From: Pseudomonas sp. SDI
GTDB lineage: Bacteria > Pseudomonadota > Gammaproteobacteria > Pseudomonadales > Pseudomonadaceae
NCBI RefSeq assembly: GCF_003105155.1
Contig: NZ_QETK01000022.1
Coordinates: 37,756-101,755, forward strand
Direction of reading: 5' to 3'
DNA: 64,000 nt
The notes below the pieces were generated by a model. That model did no database searches. It saw only the letters and a list, made by a program, of their open reading frames with translations, and was not told the DNA's origin. How positions within the stretch are numbered: the stretch's first letter is position 1; each line of letters starts with the position of its first letter. The position numbers were made by a program, and so were the translations under genes. Positions 37,687 to 50,880 of this stretch are shown piece by piece.

Positions 37687-39960
37687 ATGTTAAACCGCGA
37701 GCTCGAAGTCACCCTCAATCTGGCCTTCAAGGAGGCCCGTTCGAAGCGTCATGAGTTCATGACCGTCGAACACCTTCTGCTGGCGCTATTGGATAATGAG
37801 GCCGCCGCCACCGTTTTGCGTGCCTGCGGCGCAAACCTCGACAAGCTCAAACACGACCTGCAGGAGTTTATCGACTCCACCACGCCGTTGATCCCCGTAC
37901 ATGACGAGGATCGCGAGACCCAGCCAACCCTGGGCTTTCAGCGGGTACTGCAGCGGGCCGTCTTCCATGTCCAGAGCTCGGGCAAACGTGAAGTCACCGG
38001 CGCCAATGTGCTGGTCGCGATTTTCAGCGAACAGGAAAGTCAGGCAGTGTTTCTGCTCAAACAGCAGAGCGTTGCCCGGATCGACGTGGTCAACTACATC
38101 GCCCATGGCATCTCCAAGGTGCCGGGTCATGGTGAGCACAACAGCGATGGTGAGCAGGACATGCAGGACGAAGAGGGTGGTGAAACGTCCTCCTCGGGCA
38201 ATCCGCTGGACGCCTATGCAGCCAATCTGAATGAACTGGCGCGCCAAGGCCGTATCGACCCCCTGGTTGGCCGGGAGAGCGAAGTCGAGCGTGTGGCACA
38301 GATTCTGGCGCGGCGCCGCAAGAACAACCCGCTGCTGGTCGGTGAGGCCGGCGTCGGTAAAACCGCTATTGCCGAGGGCCTGGCCAAGCGCATCGTTGAC
38401 GGCCAGGTGCCCGATCTGCTTGCGCAAAGCGTGGTGTATTCGCTCGACCTGGGCGCGTTGCTTGCCGGTACCAAGTACCGCGGCGATTTCGAGAAGCGCT
38501 TCAAGGCGCTACTCAACGAGCTGCGTAAACGGCCGCAGGCGATTCTGTTCATCGACGAGATCCACACCATCATTGGTGCCGGCGCGGCGTCGGGTGGGGT
38601 AATGGATGCTTCCAACCTGCTCAAGCCGCTGCTGTCTTCGGGGGATATTCGTTGCATCGGTTCGACCACCTTCCAGGAATTCCGCGGCATCTTCGAGAAA
38701 GACCGTGCCCTGGCGCGGCGCTTCCAGAAGGTCGATGTCAGCGAGCCATCGGTGGAAGACACCGTCGGTATCCTGCGCGGGCTCAAGGGTCGCTTCGAGT
38801 CGCACCACAGCATCGAGTACAGCGACGAGGCGCTGCGCGCTGCTGCCGAGCTGGCGGCACGCTACATCAATGATCGGCACATGCCGGACAAGGCTATCGA
38901 TGTGATCGACGAGGCGGGTGCCTACCAGCGCCTGCAGCCGGTCGAGATGCGCGTCAAGCGCATCGACGTACCGCAAGTCGAGGACATCGTCGCCAAGATT
39001 GCGCGGATTCCACCGAAACACGTCACCAGTTCCGACAAGGAGCTGTTGCGTAACCTGGAGCGCGACCTGAAGCTGACCGTATTCGGTCAGGATGCGGCCA
39101 TCGATTCGCTGGCGACCGCCATCAAGCTGTCGCGGGCCGGCCTCAAGGCGCCGGACAAGCCGGTGGGCTCGTTCCTGTTCTCCGGTCCGACCGGGGTCGG
39201 TAAAACCGAGGCCGCGCGGCAGCTGGCCAAGGCGCTGGGGGTGGAGCTGGTGCGCTTCGACATGTCCGAGTACATGGAGCGGCACACGGTTTCGCGGCTG
39301 ATCGGTGCGCCTCCGGGGTATGTCGGGTTCGACCAGGGTGGTTTGCTGACCGAAGCCATTACCAAGCAGCCGCATTGTGTGCTGCTGCTCGACGAAATCG
39401 AGAAGGCCCACCCGGAAGTCTTCAACCTGCTGCTGCAGGTAATGGACCACGGTACGTTGACCGACAACAATGGGCGCAAGGCGGACTTCCGCAACGTCAT
39501 CGTGATCATGACCACCAACGCCGGCGCCGAGACGGCTGCGCGGGCCTCGATTGGCTTCACGCACCAGGATCACTCGTCCGACGCGATGGAAGTGATCAAG
39601 AAGAGCTTCACGCCGGAGTTCCGCAACCGTCTGGACACCATCATCCAGTTTGGTCGCCTCAGTCACGAGACGATCAAGAGCGTGGTGGACAAGTTCCTCA
39701 CCGAGCTGCAGGCGCAACTGGAAGACAAGCGCGTTCTGCTAGAGGTGTCGGATGCGGCGCGTAGCTGGCTGGCTGCCGGTGGCTACGATGCCCAGATGGG
39801 CGCGCGGCCAATGGCGCGGCTGATCCAGGACAAGATCAAGCGGCCTTTGGCTGAAGAGATCCTGTTTGGCGAGCTGGCCGAGCATGGCGGTGTGGTGCAC
39901 ATCGACATTCGCGATGACGAGCTGGTCTTCGATTTCGAGACCACGGCAGAAATGGCCTGA
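37687..39960 (+). CDS. clpA: ATP-dependent protease ATPase subunit ClpA
   Basis: AAA+ unfoldase of 757 residues that feeds ClpP. The N domain (residues 1-150) starts [20 protein letters not shown]; Walker A of D1 is GEAGVGKTA, Walker B is ILFIDEIHT; Walker A of D2 is [11 protein letters not shown], Walker [15 protein letters not shown]. The acidic linker near residues 155-178 is as usual. No ClpP gene is in the window. Confidence 0.97.
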   Translation: MLNRELEVTLNLAFKEARSKRHEFMTVEHLLLALLDNEAAATVLRACGANLDKLKHDLQEFIDSTTPLIPVHDEDRETQPTLGFQRVLQRAVFHVQSSGKREVTGANVLVAIFSEQESQAVFLLKQQSVARIDVVNYIAHGISKVPGHGEHNSDGEQDMQDEEGGETSSSGNPLDAYAANLNELARQGRIDPLVGRESEVERVAQILARRRKNNPLLVGEAGVGKTAIAEGLAKRIVDGQVPDLLAQSVVYSLDLGALLAGTKYRGDFEKRFKALLNELRKRPQAILFIDEIHTIIGAGAASGGVMDASNLLKPLLSSGDIRCIGSTTFQEFRGIFEKDRALARRFQKVDVSEPSVEDTVGILRGLKGRFESHHSIEYSDEALRAAAELAARYINDRHMPDKAIDVIDEAGAYQRLQPVEMRVKRIDVPQVEDIVAKIARIPPKHVTSSDKELLRNLERDLKLTVFGQDAAIDSLATAIKLSRAGLKAPDKPVGSFLFSGPTGVGKTEAARQLAKALGVELVRFDMSEYMERHTVSRLIGAPPGYVGFDQGGLLTEAITKQPHCVLLLDEIEKAHPEVFNLLLQVMDHGTLTDNNGRKADFRNVIVIMTTNAGAETAARASIGFTHQDHSSDAMEVIKKSFTPEFRNRLDTIIQFGRLSHETIKSVVDKFLTELQAQLEDKRVLLEVSDAARSWLAAGGYDAQMGARPMARLIQDKIKRPLAEEILFGELAEHGGVVHIDIRDDELVFDFETTAEMA

Positions 39961-39969
39961 CGCCGAGTG

Positions 39970-40038
39970 CCTGTGGGGACCGGTCTTGCCGGCGATGCGG
40001 CCAAATGGGCGCTATCGTCGGCAAGGCCGGCTCACACT
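39970..40038. repeat. REP pair behind clpA
   Basis: CTGTGGGGACCGGTCTTGCC and GGCAAGGCCGGCTCACA are inverted REP-type units, separated by about 30 bases. Confidence 0.6.
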
Positions 40039-40059
40039 AGGCGGCGTTATCAGGCGCAC

Positions 40060-40096
40060 ACAAAAACGCCCGGCATATAGCCGGGCGTTTTTGTGT
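40060..40096. terminator. Bidirectional terminator of clpA and infA
   Basis: ACAAAAACGCCCGGC / GCCGGGCGTTTTTGT with a five-base loop, with T runs on both strands, between two convergent genes. Confidence 0.88.
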
Positions 40097-40103
40097 GTAT
40101 CGA

Positions 40104-40322
40104 TCAACGAGCGCGGTAGGTGATGCGCCCTTTGCTCAGGTCATATGGCGTCAGTTCGACGCGGACCTTGTCACCGGTCAGAATACGGATGTAATTCTTG
40201 CGCATCTTGCCGGAGATATGCGCGGTAACGACGTGCCCGTTTTCCAACTCCACGCGGAACATGGTGTTGGGCAGGGTGTCGACGACAGTGCCTTCCATTT
40301 CGAAGCTGTCTTCTTTCGACAT
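40104..40322 (-). CDS. infA: Translation initiation factor IF-1
   Basis: A 72-residue OB-fold protein: [20 protein letters not shown], then [19 protein letters not shown] and a C-terminal GRITYRAR. It blocks the ribosomal A site during initiation. The open frame runs upstream for another 210 codons, but only this part is IF-1 and it has its own start. Confidence 0.96.
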
Positions 40323-40423
40323 GCAGTAAAGCCCTCGGTATCCAGTTATTGGCCCGGTGCAACTGCGCCAGGCTAAAAAGTGGCGTGCATTGTGCCTGAA
40401 AAATGGGGGGCAAGCCAAGATTT

Positions 40424-41131
40424 TCAGTTCAGGGTCACCCAGCGCTGATTGATCAGCAGCTCGATGGGTCGGTACTGGGTCTTGTAGTTCATCTTTTTGC
40501 AGTTCTTGATCCAGTACCCGAGATAGACTGCGTCGAGGCCCAGGCGCAGGGTTTCGCCGATCTGCCAGAGGATTGCATAGCGCCCGAGGCTGCGCCGTTC
40601 CTCCCCTGGTTCGTAGAAGGTATACACCGCCGAAATGCCGTTGGGCAGCAGGTCGGTCACGGCCACCGCGAGCAGCTTGCCGTCCAGGCGGAACTCGTAG
40701 AAGCGCGAGAACGGCAGGTCGCGAACCAGGAAAGTGGAAAACTGGTCGCGGCTGGGCGGGAACATGTCGCCGTCGGAATGGCGCTGCTCGATGTAGCGCC
40801 GGTACAGCTCGAAATATTCTTCGCTGAAGCTGGGGCGGGCGGATGTCACGCTGAGGTCGGCATTGCGCTTGACGATGCGCTTCTGCTGGCGATTGGGGGT
40901 GAAGCGTACGGCGGGGATGCGTGCTGGTACGCAGGCATTGCAGTTCTGGCAATGCGGCCGGTAAAGGTGGTCGCCGCTGCGGCGAAAGCCCATTTCCGAG
41001 AGGTCTGCGTAGACGTCGACGTCCATCGGCTGGCTCGGATCGAGAAACAGCGTGGTCGCTTGCTCGCCAGGCAGGTAGCTGCAGGTATGGGGTTGAGTGG
41101 CATAAAACTTCAACCGCGCCAGCTCTGTCAT
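40424..41131 (-). CDS. bpt: Aspartate/glutamate leucyltransferase
   Basis: A 235-residue enzyme of the bacterial N-degron pathway that adds Leu from Leu-tRNA to proteins starting with Asp or Glu, so that ClpS can bind them. Also named Ate. The Cys-rich N-terminal motif [14 protein letters not shown] is present, and the GNAT-like C-terminal core contains [20 protein letters not shown]. The start [20 protein letters not shown] is two codons inside the longer frame. Confidence 0.93.
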
Positions 41132-41186
41132 GATCAACCCCTCGGACGTACTTTTTTACAAGTGTAAGCCAGCTGTGAAAACTCGC

Positions 41187-41882
41187 CTAGCAAACGCCTT
41201 GCTGGCACATCCAGGTGGCGCTGTTGGGCTGGTCGAGGTAGCGCTGCAGGTAATCGGCGAAGCTGGCCCGGGCAATTGCTCGGGCGCCCAGACTGTGCAG
41301 ATGGTCGGTGGGCATCTGACAGTCGATCAGCACGAAACCGGCGGCCTTGAGGTGCTCCACCAGGTGCACGAAGCCGACCTTGGAGGCATTGTCGGCCCGG
41401 CTGAACATCGACTCGCCAAAGAACAGCCGGCCCATGGCCAGGCCGTACAGGCCGCCGACCAGCTCGCCGTTGTCGCGCACCTCGACGCTGTGAGCGAAGC
41501 CCTGCTGGAACAGCTTGAGGTAGGCCGCCTGCATGCTGTCGGTGATCCAGGTGCCGTCGGCGTAGGCGCGCGGGGCGGCACAGTTGGCGATGACGGCGGT
41601 GAAGTCCTGGTCGAAGCTGACTTGGAAGCGCCCCTGGCGCAGGGTTTTGCGCAGCGAGCGCGATACGTGCAGCTCGTCGGGGAACAGCACCGTGCGCGGG
41701 TCGGGCGACCACCAGAGAATCGGCTGGCCATCCTGGAACCACGGGAAGCAGCCATGCCGGTAGGCCTGTACCAGGCGTTCGGCACTTAGGTCGCCACCGG
41801 CGGCGAGCAGGCCGTTGGGGTCGTGCAGGGCCTTGTCCAGAGGCGGGAAGTCCAGCGAGGTGCGGCTTAGCCAGGTCAGCAT
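41187..41882 (-). CDS. aat: Leucyl/phenylalanyl-tRNA-protein transferase
   Basis: A 231-residue enzyme that adds Leu or Phe to proteins with N-terminal Lys or Arg. Start [20 protein letters not shown]; core motifs [32 protein letters not shown] and [19 protein letters not shown] are canonical. It lies 55 bp upstream of bpt. Confidence 0.95.
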   Translation of the reverse strand: MLTWLSRTSLDFPPLDKALHDPNGLLAAGGDLSAERLVQAYRHGCFPWFQDGQPILWWSPDPRTVLFPDELHVSRSLRKTLRQGRFQVSFDQDFTAVIANCAAPRAYADGTWITDSMQAAYLKLFQQGFAHSVEVRDNGELVGGLYGLAMGRLFFGESMFSRADNASKVGFVHLVEHLKAAGFVLIDCQMPTDHLHSLGARAIARASFADYLQRYLDQPNSATWMCQQGVC

Positions 41883-42246
41883 TGTCGTCAGGTACTGAAA
41901 ACGGAAGAGGGGAGGGCGCCCAGCATCGCGCGCCAGGGCGCGGCGGTCAATCGCGCGAAACATCCGGGAACAGCCGGTGCCTACATGAGAGACCGTGTCG
42001 CAGCGGAGCTGGGCAACTTGCCAGCGGCTTTGTTGTCACAGCTGCACAAAAACACCGCATAAGCCTTTGTCACAAAAGAAAATGCGTGCTCAAATTGCCG
42101 TATAGGAAATTGGCCCCCGTTTACGCCCCGTTCCGGCGTGCCGCCATGGCGGTAGGCGGGCAGTAATGTTAAAAGTAGTGGTTTGTTGACCGTTCACCCT
42201 GGTCAACCACTGTTGGACGCGCTGAAAGCGCAGGAATCGACCTGTT
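41883..42246. other. Gap between aat and ftsK without a gene
   Basis: About 360 bp. It must contain the divergent promoters of aat and ftsK. As I recall, trxB1 sits between aat and ftsK in P. aeruginosa; no such gene or fragment is visible here. No ORF in the stretch is convincing. Confidence 0.55.
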
Positions 42247-44652
42247 TTGAAGAAATCCACCGCAACTCCCAATCCCGAGCCTCTCTGGCGCCAGCAGCTG
42301 CATTACCGGCTCAAGGAAGGTGCGCTGATCGCCATGGGCGCGTTGTGCCTGTACCTGTGGATGGCCCTGCTCACGTACGATCAGGCCGACCCGGGGTTCA
42401 GTCACACCAGCAACGTCGAGCAGGTGCAGAACGCCGCCGGCCGCGCCGGAGCCTTCTTCGCCGACATCATGTTCATGGTGCTGGGCTATTTCGCCTACAT
42501 CTTCCCGTTGCTGCTGGCGATCAAGACCTGGCAGATCTTCCGTGAGCGCCATCAGCCGTGGCAGTGGAGCGGCTGGCTGTTCTCCTGGCGACTGATCGGC
42601 CTGGTGTTCCTGGTGCTTTCCGGTGCCGCGCTGGCACACATCCACTTCCATTCCGCGCCCAGCCTGCCAGCTTCCGCCGGTGGCGCGCTGGGCGAAAGCC
42701 TGGGCGATCTGGCCAAGAACGCGCTGAACGTGCAGGGCAGCACCCTGATGTTCATTGCGCTGTTCCTTTTCGGCCTCACTGTGTTTACCGACCTGTCGTG
42801 GTTCAAGGTGATGGACATCACCGGCAAGATCACCCTCGATCTGTTCGAGCTGTTCCAGGGGGCCGCCAATCGCTGGTGGGTCGCGCGCAACGAGCGCAAG
42901 CGCCTGGTGGCACAGCTGCGCGAGGTCGACGATCAGGTGCATGAGGTGGTCGCCCCGGTGGTGGCCGACAAGCGCGAGCAGATCAAGGCCAAGGAACGCA
43001 TCATCGAACGCGACCAAGCCCTGAGCAAGCACGTTGCCGAGCGCGAGCAGCAAGCGCCGCCGGTCATCATGCCGGCGCCGGTCAAAGCGCCGGAACCGAG
43101 CAAGCGTGTGCAGAAAGAGAAGCAGGCGCCGCTGTTCGTCGACAGCGCGGTCGAAGGCACGCTGCCGCCGATCTCGATCCTCGATCCGGCGGAAAAGAAA
43201 CAGGTCAACTATTCGCCGGAGTCCCTGGCGGGTGTCGGCCACCTGCTGGAGATCAAGCTCAAGGAGTTCGGCGTCGAGGTTTCGGTCGACTCGATTCATC
43301 CCGGTCCGGTGATTACCCGTTACGAGATCCAGCCCGCCGCGGGCGTCAAGGTCAGCCGTATCGCCAACCTGGCCAAGGACCTGGCGCGCTCGCTGGCTGT
43401 GACCAGCGTGCGGGTGGTGGAAGTGATCCCCGGCAAAACCACCGTGGGTATCGAGATCCCCAATGAAGACCGGCAGATCGTGCGCTTTTCCGAAGTGCTG
43501 TCCTCACCGCAATACGATGAGGCCAAGTCGCCGGTCACCATGGCCCTGGGTCATGATATTGGCGGTAAGCCGGTGATCACCGACCTGGCGAAGATGCCGC
43601 ACCTGCTGGTAGCCGGTACCACCGGTTCCGGTAAGTCGGTGGGGGTCAACGCAATGATCCTGTCGATCCTGTTCAAGTCGGGCCCGGAAGACGCCAAGCT
43701 GATCATGATCGACCCGAAAATGCTCGAATTGTCGATCTACGAAGGCATTCCGCACCTGCTGTGCCCGGTGGTCACCGACATGAAGGATGCCGCCAACGCC
43801 CTGCGCTGGAGCGTTGCCGAAATGGAGCGGCGCTACAAGCTGATGGCGGCCATGGGCGTGCGTAACCTGGCTGGCTTCAACCGCAAGGTGAAGGACGCCG
43901 AAGAAGCCGGCGAGCCGATCTACGACCCAATGTTCCGCCGCGAAAGCATGGACGACGTGCCGCCGCTGCTGAAAACCCTGCCGACCATCGTGGTGGTGGT
44001 CGACGAATTCGCCGACATGATGATGATCGTCGGCAAGAAGGTCGAAGAACTGATCGCCCGTATCGCCCAGAAAGCGCGGGCGGCCGGTATCCACCTGATC
44101 CTTGCGACCCAGCGCCCATCGGTGGATGTGATCACCGGTCTGATCAAGGCCAACATTCCGACCCGCATGGCGTTCCAGGTGTCGAGCAAGATCGACTCGC
44201 GGACCATCATCGACCAGGGCGGTGCCGAGCAGTTGCTCGGTCACGGCGACATGCTCTACATGCCGCCTGGCACCAGCTTGCCGATTCGGGTGCACGGCGC
44301 GTTTGTCTCCGACGACGAAGTGCACCGTGTGGTCGAGGCCTGGAAGCAGCGCGGCGCACCGGATTACAACGACGACATCCTCAGCGGTGTCGAAGAGGCC
44401 GGTAGCGGCTTCGACGGTGGTAGCGGCGGCGGTGACGGCGACGATGCCGAAACCGACGCACTCTACGACGAAGCCGTGCAGTTCGTGCTGGAAAGCCGTC
44501 GCGCATCCATCTCTGCGGTACAGCGCAAGCTGAAGATCGGTTACAACCGCGCCGCGCGGATGATCGAGGCGATGGAAATGGCCGGTGTGGTCACCGCCAT
44601 GAACACCAACGGTTCGCGTGAAGTGCTTGCCCCAGGGCCGTCCCGCGACTGA
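42247..44652 (+). CDS. ftsK: DNA translocase FtsK
   Basis: An 801-residue septal DNA pump that segregates the terminus region and activates XerCD. It starts with TTG ([17 protein letters not shown]). Residues about 20-190 hold four membrane helices; a short linker of about 150 residues follows; the RecA-like motor has Walker [11 protein letters not shown] and Walker B in [11 protein letters not shown]; the final 65 residues are the winged-helix gamma domain ([20 protein letters not shown]) that reads KOPS. Pseudomonas FtsK is normally this short compared with E. coli (1329). Confidence 0.95.
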   Translation: MKKSTATPNPEPLWRQQLHYRLKEGALIAMGALCLYLWMALLTYDQADPGFSHTSNVEQVQNAAGRAGAFFADIMFMVLGYFAYIFPLLLAIKTWQIFRERHQPWQWSGWLFSWRLIGLVFLVLSGAALAHIHFHSAPSLPASAGGALGESLGDLAKNALNVQGSTLMFIALFLFGLTVFTDLSWFKVMDITGKITLDLFELFQGAANRWWVARNERKRLVAQLREVDDQVHEVVAPVVADKREQIKAKERIIERDQALSKHVAEREQQAPPVIMPAPVKAPEPSKRVQKEKQAPLFVDSAVEGTLPPISILDPAEKKQVNYSPESLAGVGHLLEIKLKEFGVEVSVDSIHPGPVITRYEIQPAAGVKVSRIANLAKDLARSLAVTSVRVVEVIPGKTTVGIEIPNEDRQIVRFSEVLSSPQYDEAKSPVTMALGHDIGGKPVITDLAKMPHLLVAGTTGSGKSVGVNAMILSILFKSGPEDAKLIMIDPKMLELSIYEGIPHLLCPVVTDMKDAANALRWSVAEMERRYKLMAAMGVRNLAGFNRKVKDAEEAGEPIYDPMFRRESMDDVPPLLKTLPTIVVVVDEFADMMMIVGKKVEELIARIAQKARAAGIHLILATQRPSVDVITGLIKANIPTRMAFQVSSKIDSRTIIDQGGAEQLLGHGDMLYMPPGTSLPIRVHGAFVSDDEVHRVVEAWKQRGAPDYNDDILSGVEEAGSGFDGGSGGGDGDDAETDALYDEAVQFVLESRRASISAVQRKLKIGYNRAARMIEAMEMAGVVTAMNTNGSREVLAPGPSRD

Positions 44653-44715
44653 TATTCGAGACTGCCGGCGGCCCTTGCAGGCACCGGCACCATTCACTAT
44701 GCAACGAGGATTTCC

Positions 44716-45339
44716 ATGCGCCTGATCCGCATGATGTTGGTTTCCGCTATGGCCCTGTCCTCTGCGTCGGCATTCGCCGGCGACGCCGACGTGGCGCGTC
44801 TGACCCAGTTGCTGGAGAAGTCGAAGACGATTTCCGCGACCTTTTCCCAGTTGACCCTGGATGGCAGCGGCACCCAGTTGCAGGAAACTGCCGGGCAGAT
44901 GGCGGTGCAGCGTCCAGGCCTGTTCTACTGGCATACCGACGCACCGCAGGAGCAGGTGGTGGTGTCCGACGGCGCCAAGGTCACCCTGTGGGACCCGGAC
45001 CTGGAACAGGCGACCATCAAGAAGCTTGACCAGCGTCTGACCCAGACCCCGGCCTTGCTGCTGTCCGGCGACGTGTCGAAAATCAGCCAGAGCTTCGACA
45101 TCAGTTCCAAGGAGCAGGGCGATGTGATGGATTTCGTGCTCAAGCCGAAAACCAAGGACACCCTGTTCGACTCGCTGCGCCTGTCGTTCCGCAAGGGCCT
45201 GATCAATGACATGCAACTGATCGACAGCGTCGGCCAGCGCACCAACATCCTCTTCACTGGGGTGAAGGCCAACGAAGTGATCCCGGCCAGCAAGTTCAAG
45301 TTCGACGTGCCCAAGGGCGCGGACGTGATTCAAGAGTAA
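44716..45339 (+). CDS. lolA: Outer-membrane lipoprotein carrier LolA
   Basis: Periplasmic chaperone that takes lipoproteins from LolCDE to LolB, 207 residues. The signal peptide is residues 1-22 (ends SAFAGDAD). The mature part shows [32 protein letters not shown] and [18 protein letters not shown]. It follows ftsK by 63 bp, the common order ftsK-lolA-rarA. Confidence 0.94.
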   Translation: MRLIRMMLVSAMALSSASAFAGDADVARLTQLLEKSKTISATFSQLTLDGSGTQLQETAGQMAVQRPGLFYWHTDAPQEQVVVSDGAKVTLWDPDLEQATIKKLDQRLTQTPALLLSGDVSKISQSFDISSKEQGDVMDFVLKPKTKDTLFDSLRLSFRKGLINDMQLIDSVGQRTNILFTGVKANEVIPASKFKFDVPKGADVIQE

Positions 45340-45357
45340 GAGGTCGTACCGCCGTCC

Positions 45358-46679
45358 ATGGACCTGTTTCGCAGTGACCCCGTTGCCCAGCCCCTGGCCG
45401 CGCGCTTGCGCCCGGCCAACCTGGACGAATACGTCGGCCAGGAGCACCTGCTGGCGCGTGGCAAGCCGCTGCGCGAGGCGCTGGAGCAGGGTGCCCTGCA
45501 CTCGATGATCTTCTGGGGCCCACCCGGGGTGGGCAAGACCACCCTGGCGCGGCTGCTGGCGCAGTTCTGCGAAGCGCATTTCGAAACCGTGTCGGCGGTG
45601 CTGGCCGGGGTCAAGGAGATCCGCCAGGCGGTAGAAATCGCCCGGCAACAAGCGGCGCAGTTCGGCCGGCGGACTATCCTGTTTGTCGACGAAGTGCATC
45701 GCTTCAACAAGTCCCAGCAGGATGCCTTCCTGCCGTATGTGGAAGACGGCACGCTGATCTTCATCGGCGCGACCACCGAAAACCCCTCGTTTGAACTGAA
45801 CAATGCATTGCTGTCGCGGGCTCGGGTATACGTGCTCAAGAGTCTCGACGAAGCGGCCCTGCATCGCCTGGTGCAGCGCGCGCTCAGCGAAGAGCGTGGC
45901 CTTGGCAAGCGCCGGCTGACGCTCCACGACGAAGCCTTCAAGATGCTCCTGGCCGCTGCCGATGGCGATGGCCGCCGCCTGCTCAACTTGCTGGAGAACG
46001 CCTCGGACCTGGCCGAAGACGGCAGCGAGATCGGCGTCGACCTGCTGCAAAGCCTGCTCGGCGACACCCGGCGGCGTTTCGACAAGGGCGGTGAAGCCTT
46101 CTATGACCAGATTTCCGCCTTGCACAAGTCAGTGCGCGGCTCCAATCCCGACGGCGCGCTGTACTGGTTCGCGCGCATGCTCGACGGTGGCTGCGACCCG
46201 CTGTACATCGCCCGCCGGGTGGTGCGCATGGCCAGCGAAGACATCGGCAACGCCGACCCCCGCGCCCTGAGCCTGTGCCTGGCGGCCTGGGATGTGCAGG
46301 AGCGCCTTGGCAGCCCCGAAGGCGAGCTGGCGGTGGCGCAGGCCATCACCTACCTGGCTTGCGCGCCCAAAAGCAACGCCGTGTACATGGGCTTCAAAAC
46401 CGCCCTGCGCGAAGCCGCTGAGCATGGCTCGCTGGAAGTTCCGCTGCACCTGCGCAATGCACCGACCAAGCTGATGAAGCAGTTGGGTTATGGCGATGAA
46501 TACCGCTACGCCCACGATGAGCCGGATGCCTACGCCGCAGGCGAGGACTATTTCCCGGACAATCTCGAGCCGCGCCACTACTACCAGCCGGTCCCGCGTG
46601 GGCTGGAGCTGAAGATCGGCGAGAAGCTCAAGCACCTTGCCGAACTTGATCGCAAGAGCCCGCGACAAAGGAGAAAACC

Positions 46680-46683
<4 letters not shown>
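45358..46683 (+). CDS. rarA: Replication-associated recombination ATPase RarA (MgsA)
   Basis: AAA+ protein of 441 residues acting at stalled replication forks. Walker [12 protein letters not shown], Walker [10 protein letters not shown], sensor [10 protein letters not shown]. The C-terminal part is the tetramerisation domain ([20 protein letters not shown]). Its stop overlaps the GTG of crcB by 4 nt. Confidence 0.95.
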
Positions 46684-48352
<1,669 letters not shown>

Positions 48353-49741
48353 ATGGAGTTTCTGCCGCTGTTCCATAACCTGCGTGGCCGCTCGGTGCTG
48401 GTCGTGGGGGGAGGTGAGATTGCCTTGCGCAAGTCTCGCCTGCTGGCCGATGCCGGCGCCGTGCTGCGGGTTGTCGCGCCGCAGATCGAGGCGCAACTGA
48501 CCGAGCTGGTGCGGGAGAGCGGCGGCGAGCTTCTGGCCCGTGGCTATCAAGCAAGCGACCTCGACGGTTGCCAACTGGTCATCGCGGCCACCGACGACGC
48601 GGCGCTCAATGCCCAGGTCTCGGCCGATGCGCACAAGCGCTGCGTGCCGGTCAATGTGGTCGATGCGCCGGCCCTGTGCTCGGTGATCTTCCCGGCGATC
48701 GTCGATCGGTCGCCGCTGGTGGTGGCCGTGTCCAGCGGCGGCGATGCGCCGGTGCTGGCACGCTTGATCCGGGCCAAGATGGAAACCTGGATTCCGGCTG
48801 CCTATGGCGAGTTGGCCGGGCTGGCCGCGCGCTTCCGTGACCGGGTCAAGACGCTGTACCCCGACGTCAACCAGCGCCGTGGTTTCTGGGAGGATGTGTT
48901 CCAGGGGCCGATTGCCGAGCGCCAACTGGCCGGGCAGGGCGCCGAGGCCGAGCGCCTGTTGCAGGCCAAGGTCGAGGGTGCGCCGCAGCAGAAGGGCGGC
49001 GAGGTGTATCTGGTAGGGGCTGGGCCGGGCGATCCGGACTTGCTCACCTTTCGCGCCTTGCGCCTGATGCAGCAAGCCGACGTGGTGCTGTATGACCGTT
49101 TGGTGGCGCCGTCGATCATTGAGATGTGTCGGCGTGATGCCGAGCGCATCTATGTCGGCAAGCGCCGGGCGGATCACGCGGTGCCACAGGACCAGATCAA
49201 CCAGCTGCTGGTCGACCTGGCCCGTCAGGGCAAGCGCGTACTGCGCCTGAAGGGGGGCGATCCGTTCATCTTCGGCCGGGGCGGCGAAGAGATCGAAGAG
49301 CTGGCCGAGCAGGGCATTCCGTTCCAGGTAGTGCCGGGAATTACCGCAGCAAGCGGCTGTTCCGCGTATGCGGGCATTCCGCTGACCCACCGGGATTACG
49401 CGCAGTCGGTGCGCTTCGTCACCGGGCACCTGAAGGACGGTACCAGCAATCTGCCATGGAACGACCTGGTCGCGCCGGCGCAGACGCTGGTGTTCTACAT
49501 GGGCCTGGTTGGCTTGCCGGCCATCTGTGCCGAACTGATTCGCCATGGTCGAGCGGCGGACACGCCGGCGGCGCTGGTGCAGCAGGGTACTACCAGAAAC
49601 CAGCGGGTGTTTACCGGCACGCTGGCCAATTTGCCGCAACTGGTGGCGGAGCATGAAGTGCATGCGCCGACGCTGGTAATTGTGGGTGAGGTGGTGCAGT
49701 TGCGGGATAAGCTGGCCTGGTTCGAAGGTTCGCAGCACTGA
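48353..49741 (+). CDS. cysG: Trifunctional sirohaem synthase CysG
   Basis: A 462-residue fusion. Residues 1-200 are the NAD-dependent precorrin-2 dehydrogenase/ferrochelatase ([20 protein letters not shown]); residues 215-462 are the uroporphyrinogen III methyltransferase ([18 protein letters not shown], then [20 protein letters not shown]). It makes sirohaem for sulfite and nitrite reductases. The ATG directly follows the serS stop, so translation is likely coupled. Confidence 0.95.
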   Translation: MEFLPLFHNLRGRSVLVVGGGEIALRKSRLLADAGAVLRVVAPQIEAQLTELVRESGGELLARGYQASDLDGCQLVIAATDDAALNAQVSADAHKRCVPVNVVDAPALCSVIFPAIVDRSPLVVAVSSGGDAPVLARLIRAKMETWIPAAYGELAGLAARFRDRVKTLYPDVNQRRGFWEDVFQGPIAERQLAGQGAEAERLLQAKVEGAPQQKGGEVYLVGAGPGDPDLLTFRALRLMQQADVVLYDRLVAPSIIEMCRRDAERIYVGKRRADHAVPQDQINQLLVDLARQGKRVLRLKGGDPFIFGRGGEEIEELAEQGIPFQVVPGITAASGCSAYAGIPLTHRDYAQSVRFVTGHLKDGTSNLPWNDLVAPAQTLVFYMGLVGLPAICAELIRHGRAADTPAALVQQGTTRNQRVFTGTLANLPQLVAEHEVHAPTLVIVGEVVQLRDKLAWFEGSQH

Positions 49742-49745
49742 CAGT

Positions 49746-49801
49746 ATCGCGGGGCGAGCCCGCTCCCACAAAACCCTGTGGGAGCGGGCTCGTCCCGCGA
49801 T
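49746..49801. repeat. REP inverted pair behind cysG
   Basis: Two 25-base arms, complementary except for one position, with a six-base spacer; each ends in the Pseudomonas REP core TGTGGGAGCGGGCTCG. It lies between convergent genes and can act as a terminator or mRNA stabiliser. Confidence 0.85.
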
Positions 49802-49807
49802 GATGTG

Positions 49808-50776
49808 CTAAAGCCCTGCCTTGGTCCAAATTCCCCGCCCAGCCAGCCTGTCCCGATCATGTGCCGCCATGAAGTCCTGCAACGGCCCTTTCGGCACAAT
49901 TCCGTTCGGGTTGATGGCCTTGTGGCTCCTGTAGTAGTGATGCTGGATGTGCTGCATGTCCACGGTCTCGGCCACCCCTGGCCACTGATACAGCTCGCGT
50001 AACCAGCTCGACAGGTTCGGGTAGTCGCTGATACGCCGCAGGTTGCACTTGAAGTGCCCGTGGTACACCGCATCGAAGCGCACGAGGGTGGTGAACAGGC
50101 GCCAGTCTGCCTCGGTCAGGTATTCCCCGGCGAGGTAACGCTGCACGCCGAGCATCGCCTCCAACCGCTCCAGTTCGGCAAACAGCTCATCGAACGCTTG
50201 CTCATACGCCCCTTGCGAGGTGGCAAAGCCGGCACGATATACGCCGTTGTTCACCGCTGGATAGATCCGCTCGTTCAGTGCATCGATCTGCGCCCGCAGT
50301 GGCTCCGGGTACAGGTCCAGGCGGTTGCCGGTCAGGCCATCGAACGCGCTGTTGAGGACGCGGATGATCTCTGCCGACTCATTGTTGACGATGCGTTGTT
50401 CCTGCGTGTCCCACAGTGCGGGTACGGTCACCCGTCCGGTGTAATGCGGATCGTCGCGGGTATAGCGCTGATGCAGGTAGGCCAGGCCGTCGAGTTTGTC
50501 GCCTGTCGAGCCGAGTGCCGTGTCGAAGGTCCAGCCGTGCTCGCCCATCAGCCAGCTCACCACCGACACATCGATCAGGCTTTCCAGGCCCTTGAGCTTG
50601 CGCAAGATCAGCGTGCGATGCGCCCACGGGCAAGCGAGCGAGACATACAGGTGATAGCGCCCGGCCTCAGCCGCCGGCAGTGCATTGCGACGTTGTGCGT
50701 TCTCGCGCTGGAAAGCGCCGTCCTTGCTGCTTTGGTACCACTGGTCTTGCCAGCGGCCATCGATCAACAGGCCCAT
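49808..50776 (-). CDS. yqjG: Glutathionyl-hydroquinone reductase (YqjG/Xi-class GST)
   Basis: A 322-residue enzyme that reduces glutathionyl-hydroquinones. Active Cys49 is in SLACPWAHR; the start MGLLIDGRWQDQWYQSSKDG and the C-terminal GST helix domain (EYLTEADWRLFTTLVRFDAV) are typical. A single gene, convergent with cysG. Confidence 0.9.
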   Translation of the reverse strand: MGLLIDGRWQDQWYQSSKDGAFQRENAQRRNALPAAEAGRYHLYVSLACPWAHRTLILRKLKGLESLIDVSVVSWLMGEHGWTFDTALGSTGDKLDGLAYLHQRYTRDDPHYTGRVTVPALWDTQEQRIVNNESAEIIRVLNSAFDGLTGNRLDLYPEPLRAQIDALNERIYPAVNNGVYRAGFATSQGAYEQAFDELFAELERLEAMLGVQRYLAGEYLTEADWRLFTTLVRFDAVYHGHFKCNLRRISDYPNLSSWLRELYQWPGVAETVDMQHIQHHYYRSHKAINPNGIVPKGPLQDFMAAHDRDRLAGRGIWTKAGL

Positions 50777-50880
50777 GCTGAGCTCCTCGGCTATTCGTTG
50801 CTGTTAGCGCCCAGTCTACGGACTGAGGTTCGAACGAATAGCGCAAAGAGTGCGCCGGTTTGATCGATGGCTTCGATCGG

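Noticed and set aside
43504..46125. Minus-strand frame of 873 codons opposite ftsK, lolA and rarA (also 47090-49771 opposite serS and cysG)
   Set aside because: Shadow frames in GC-rich coding DNA; the opposite genes are certain.
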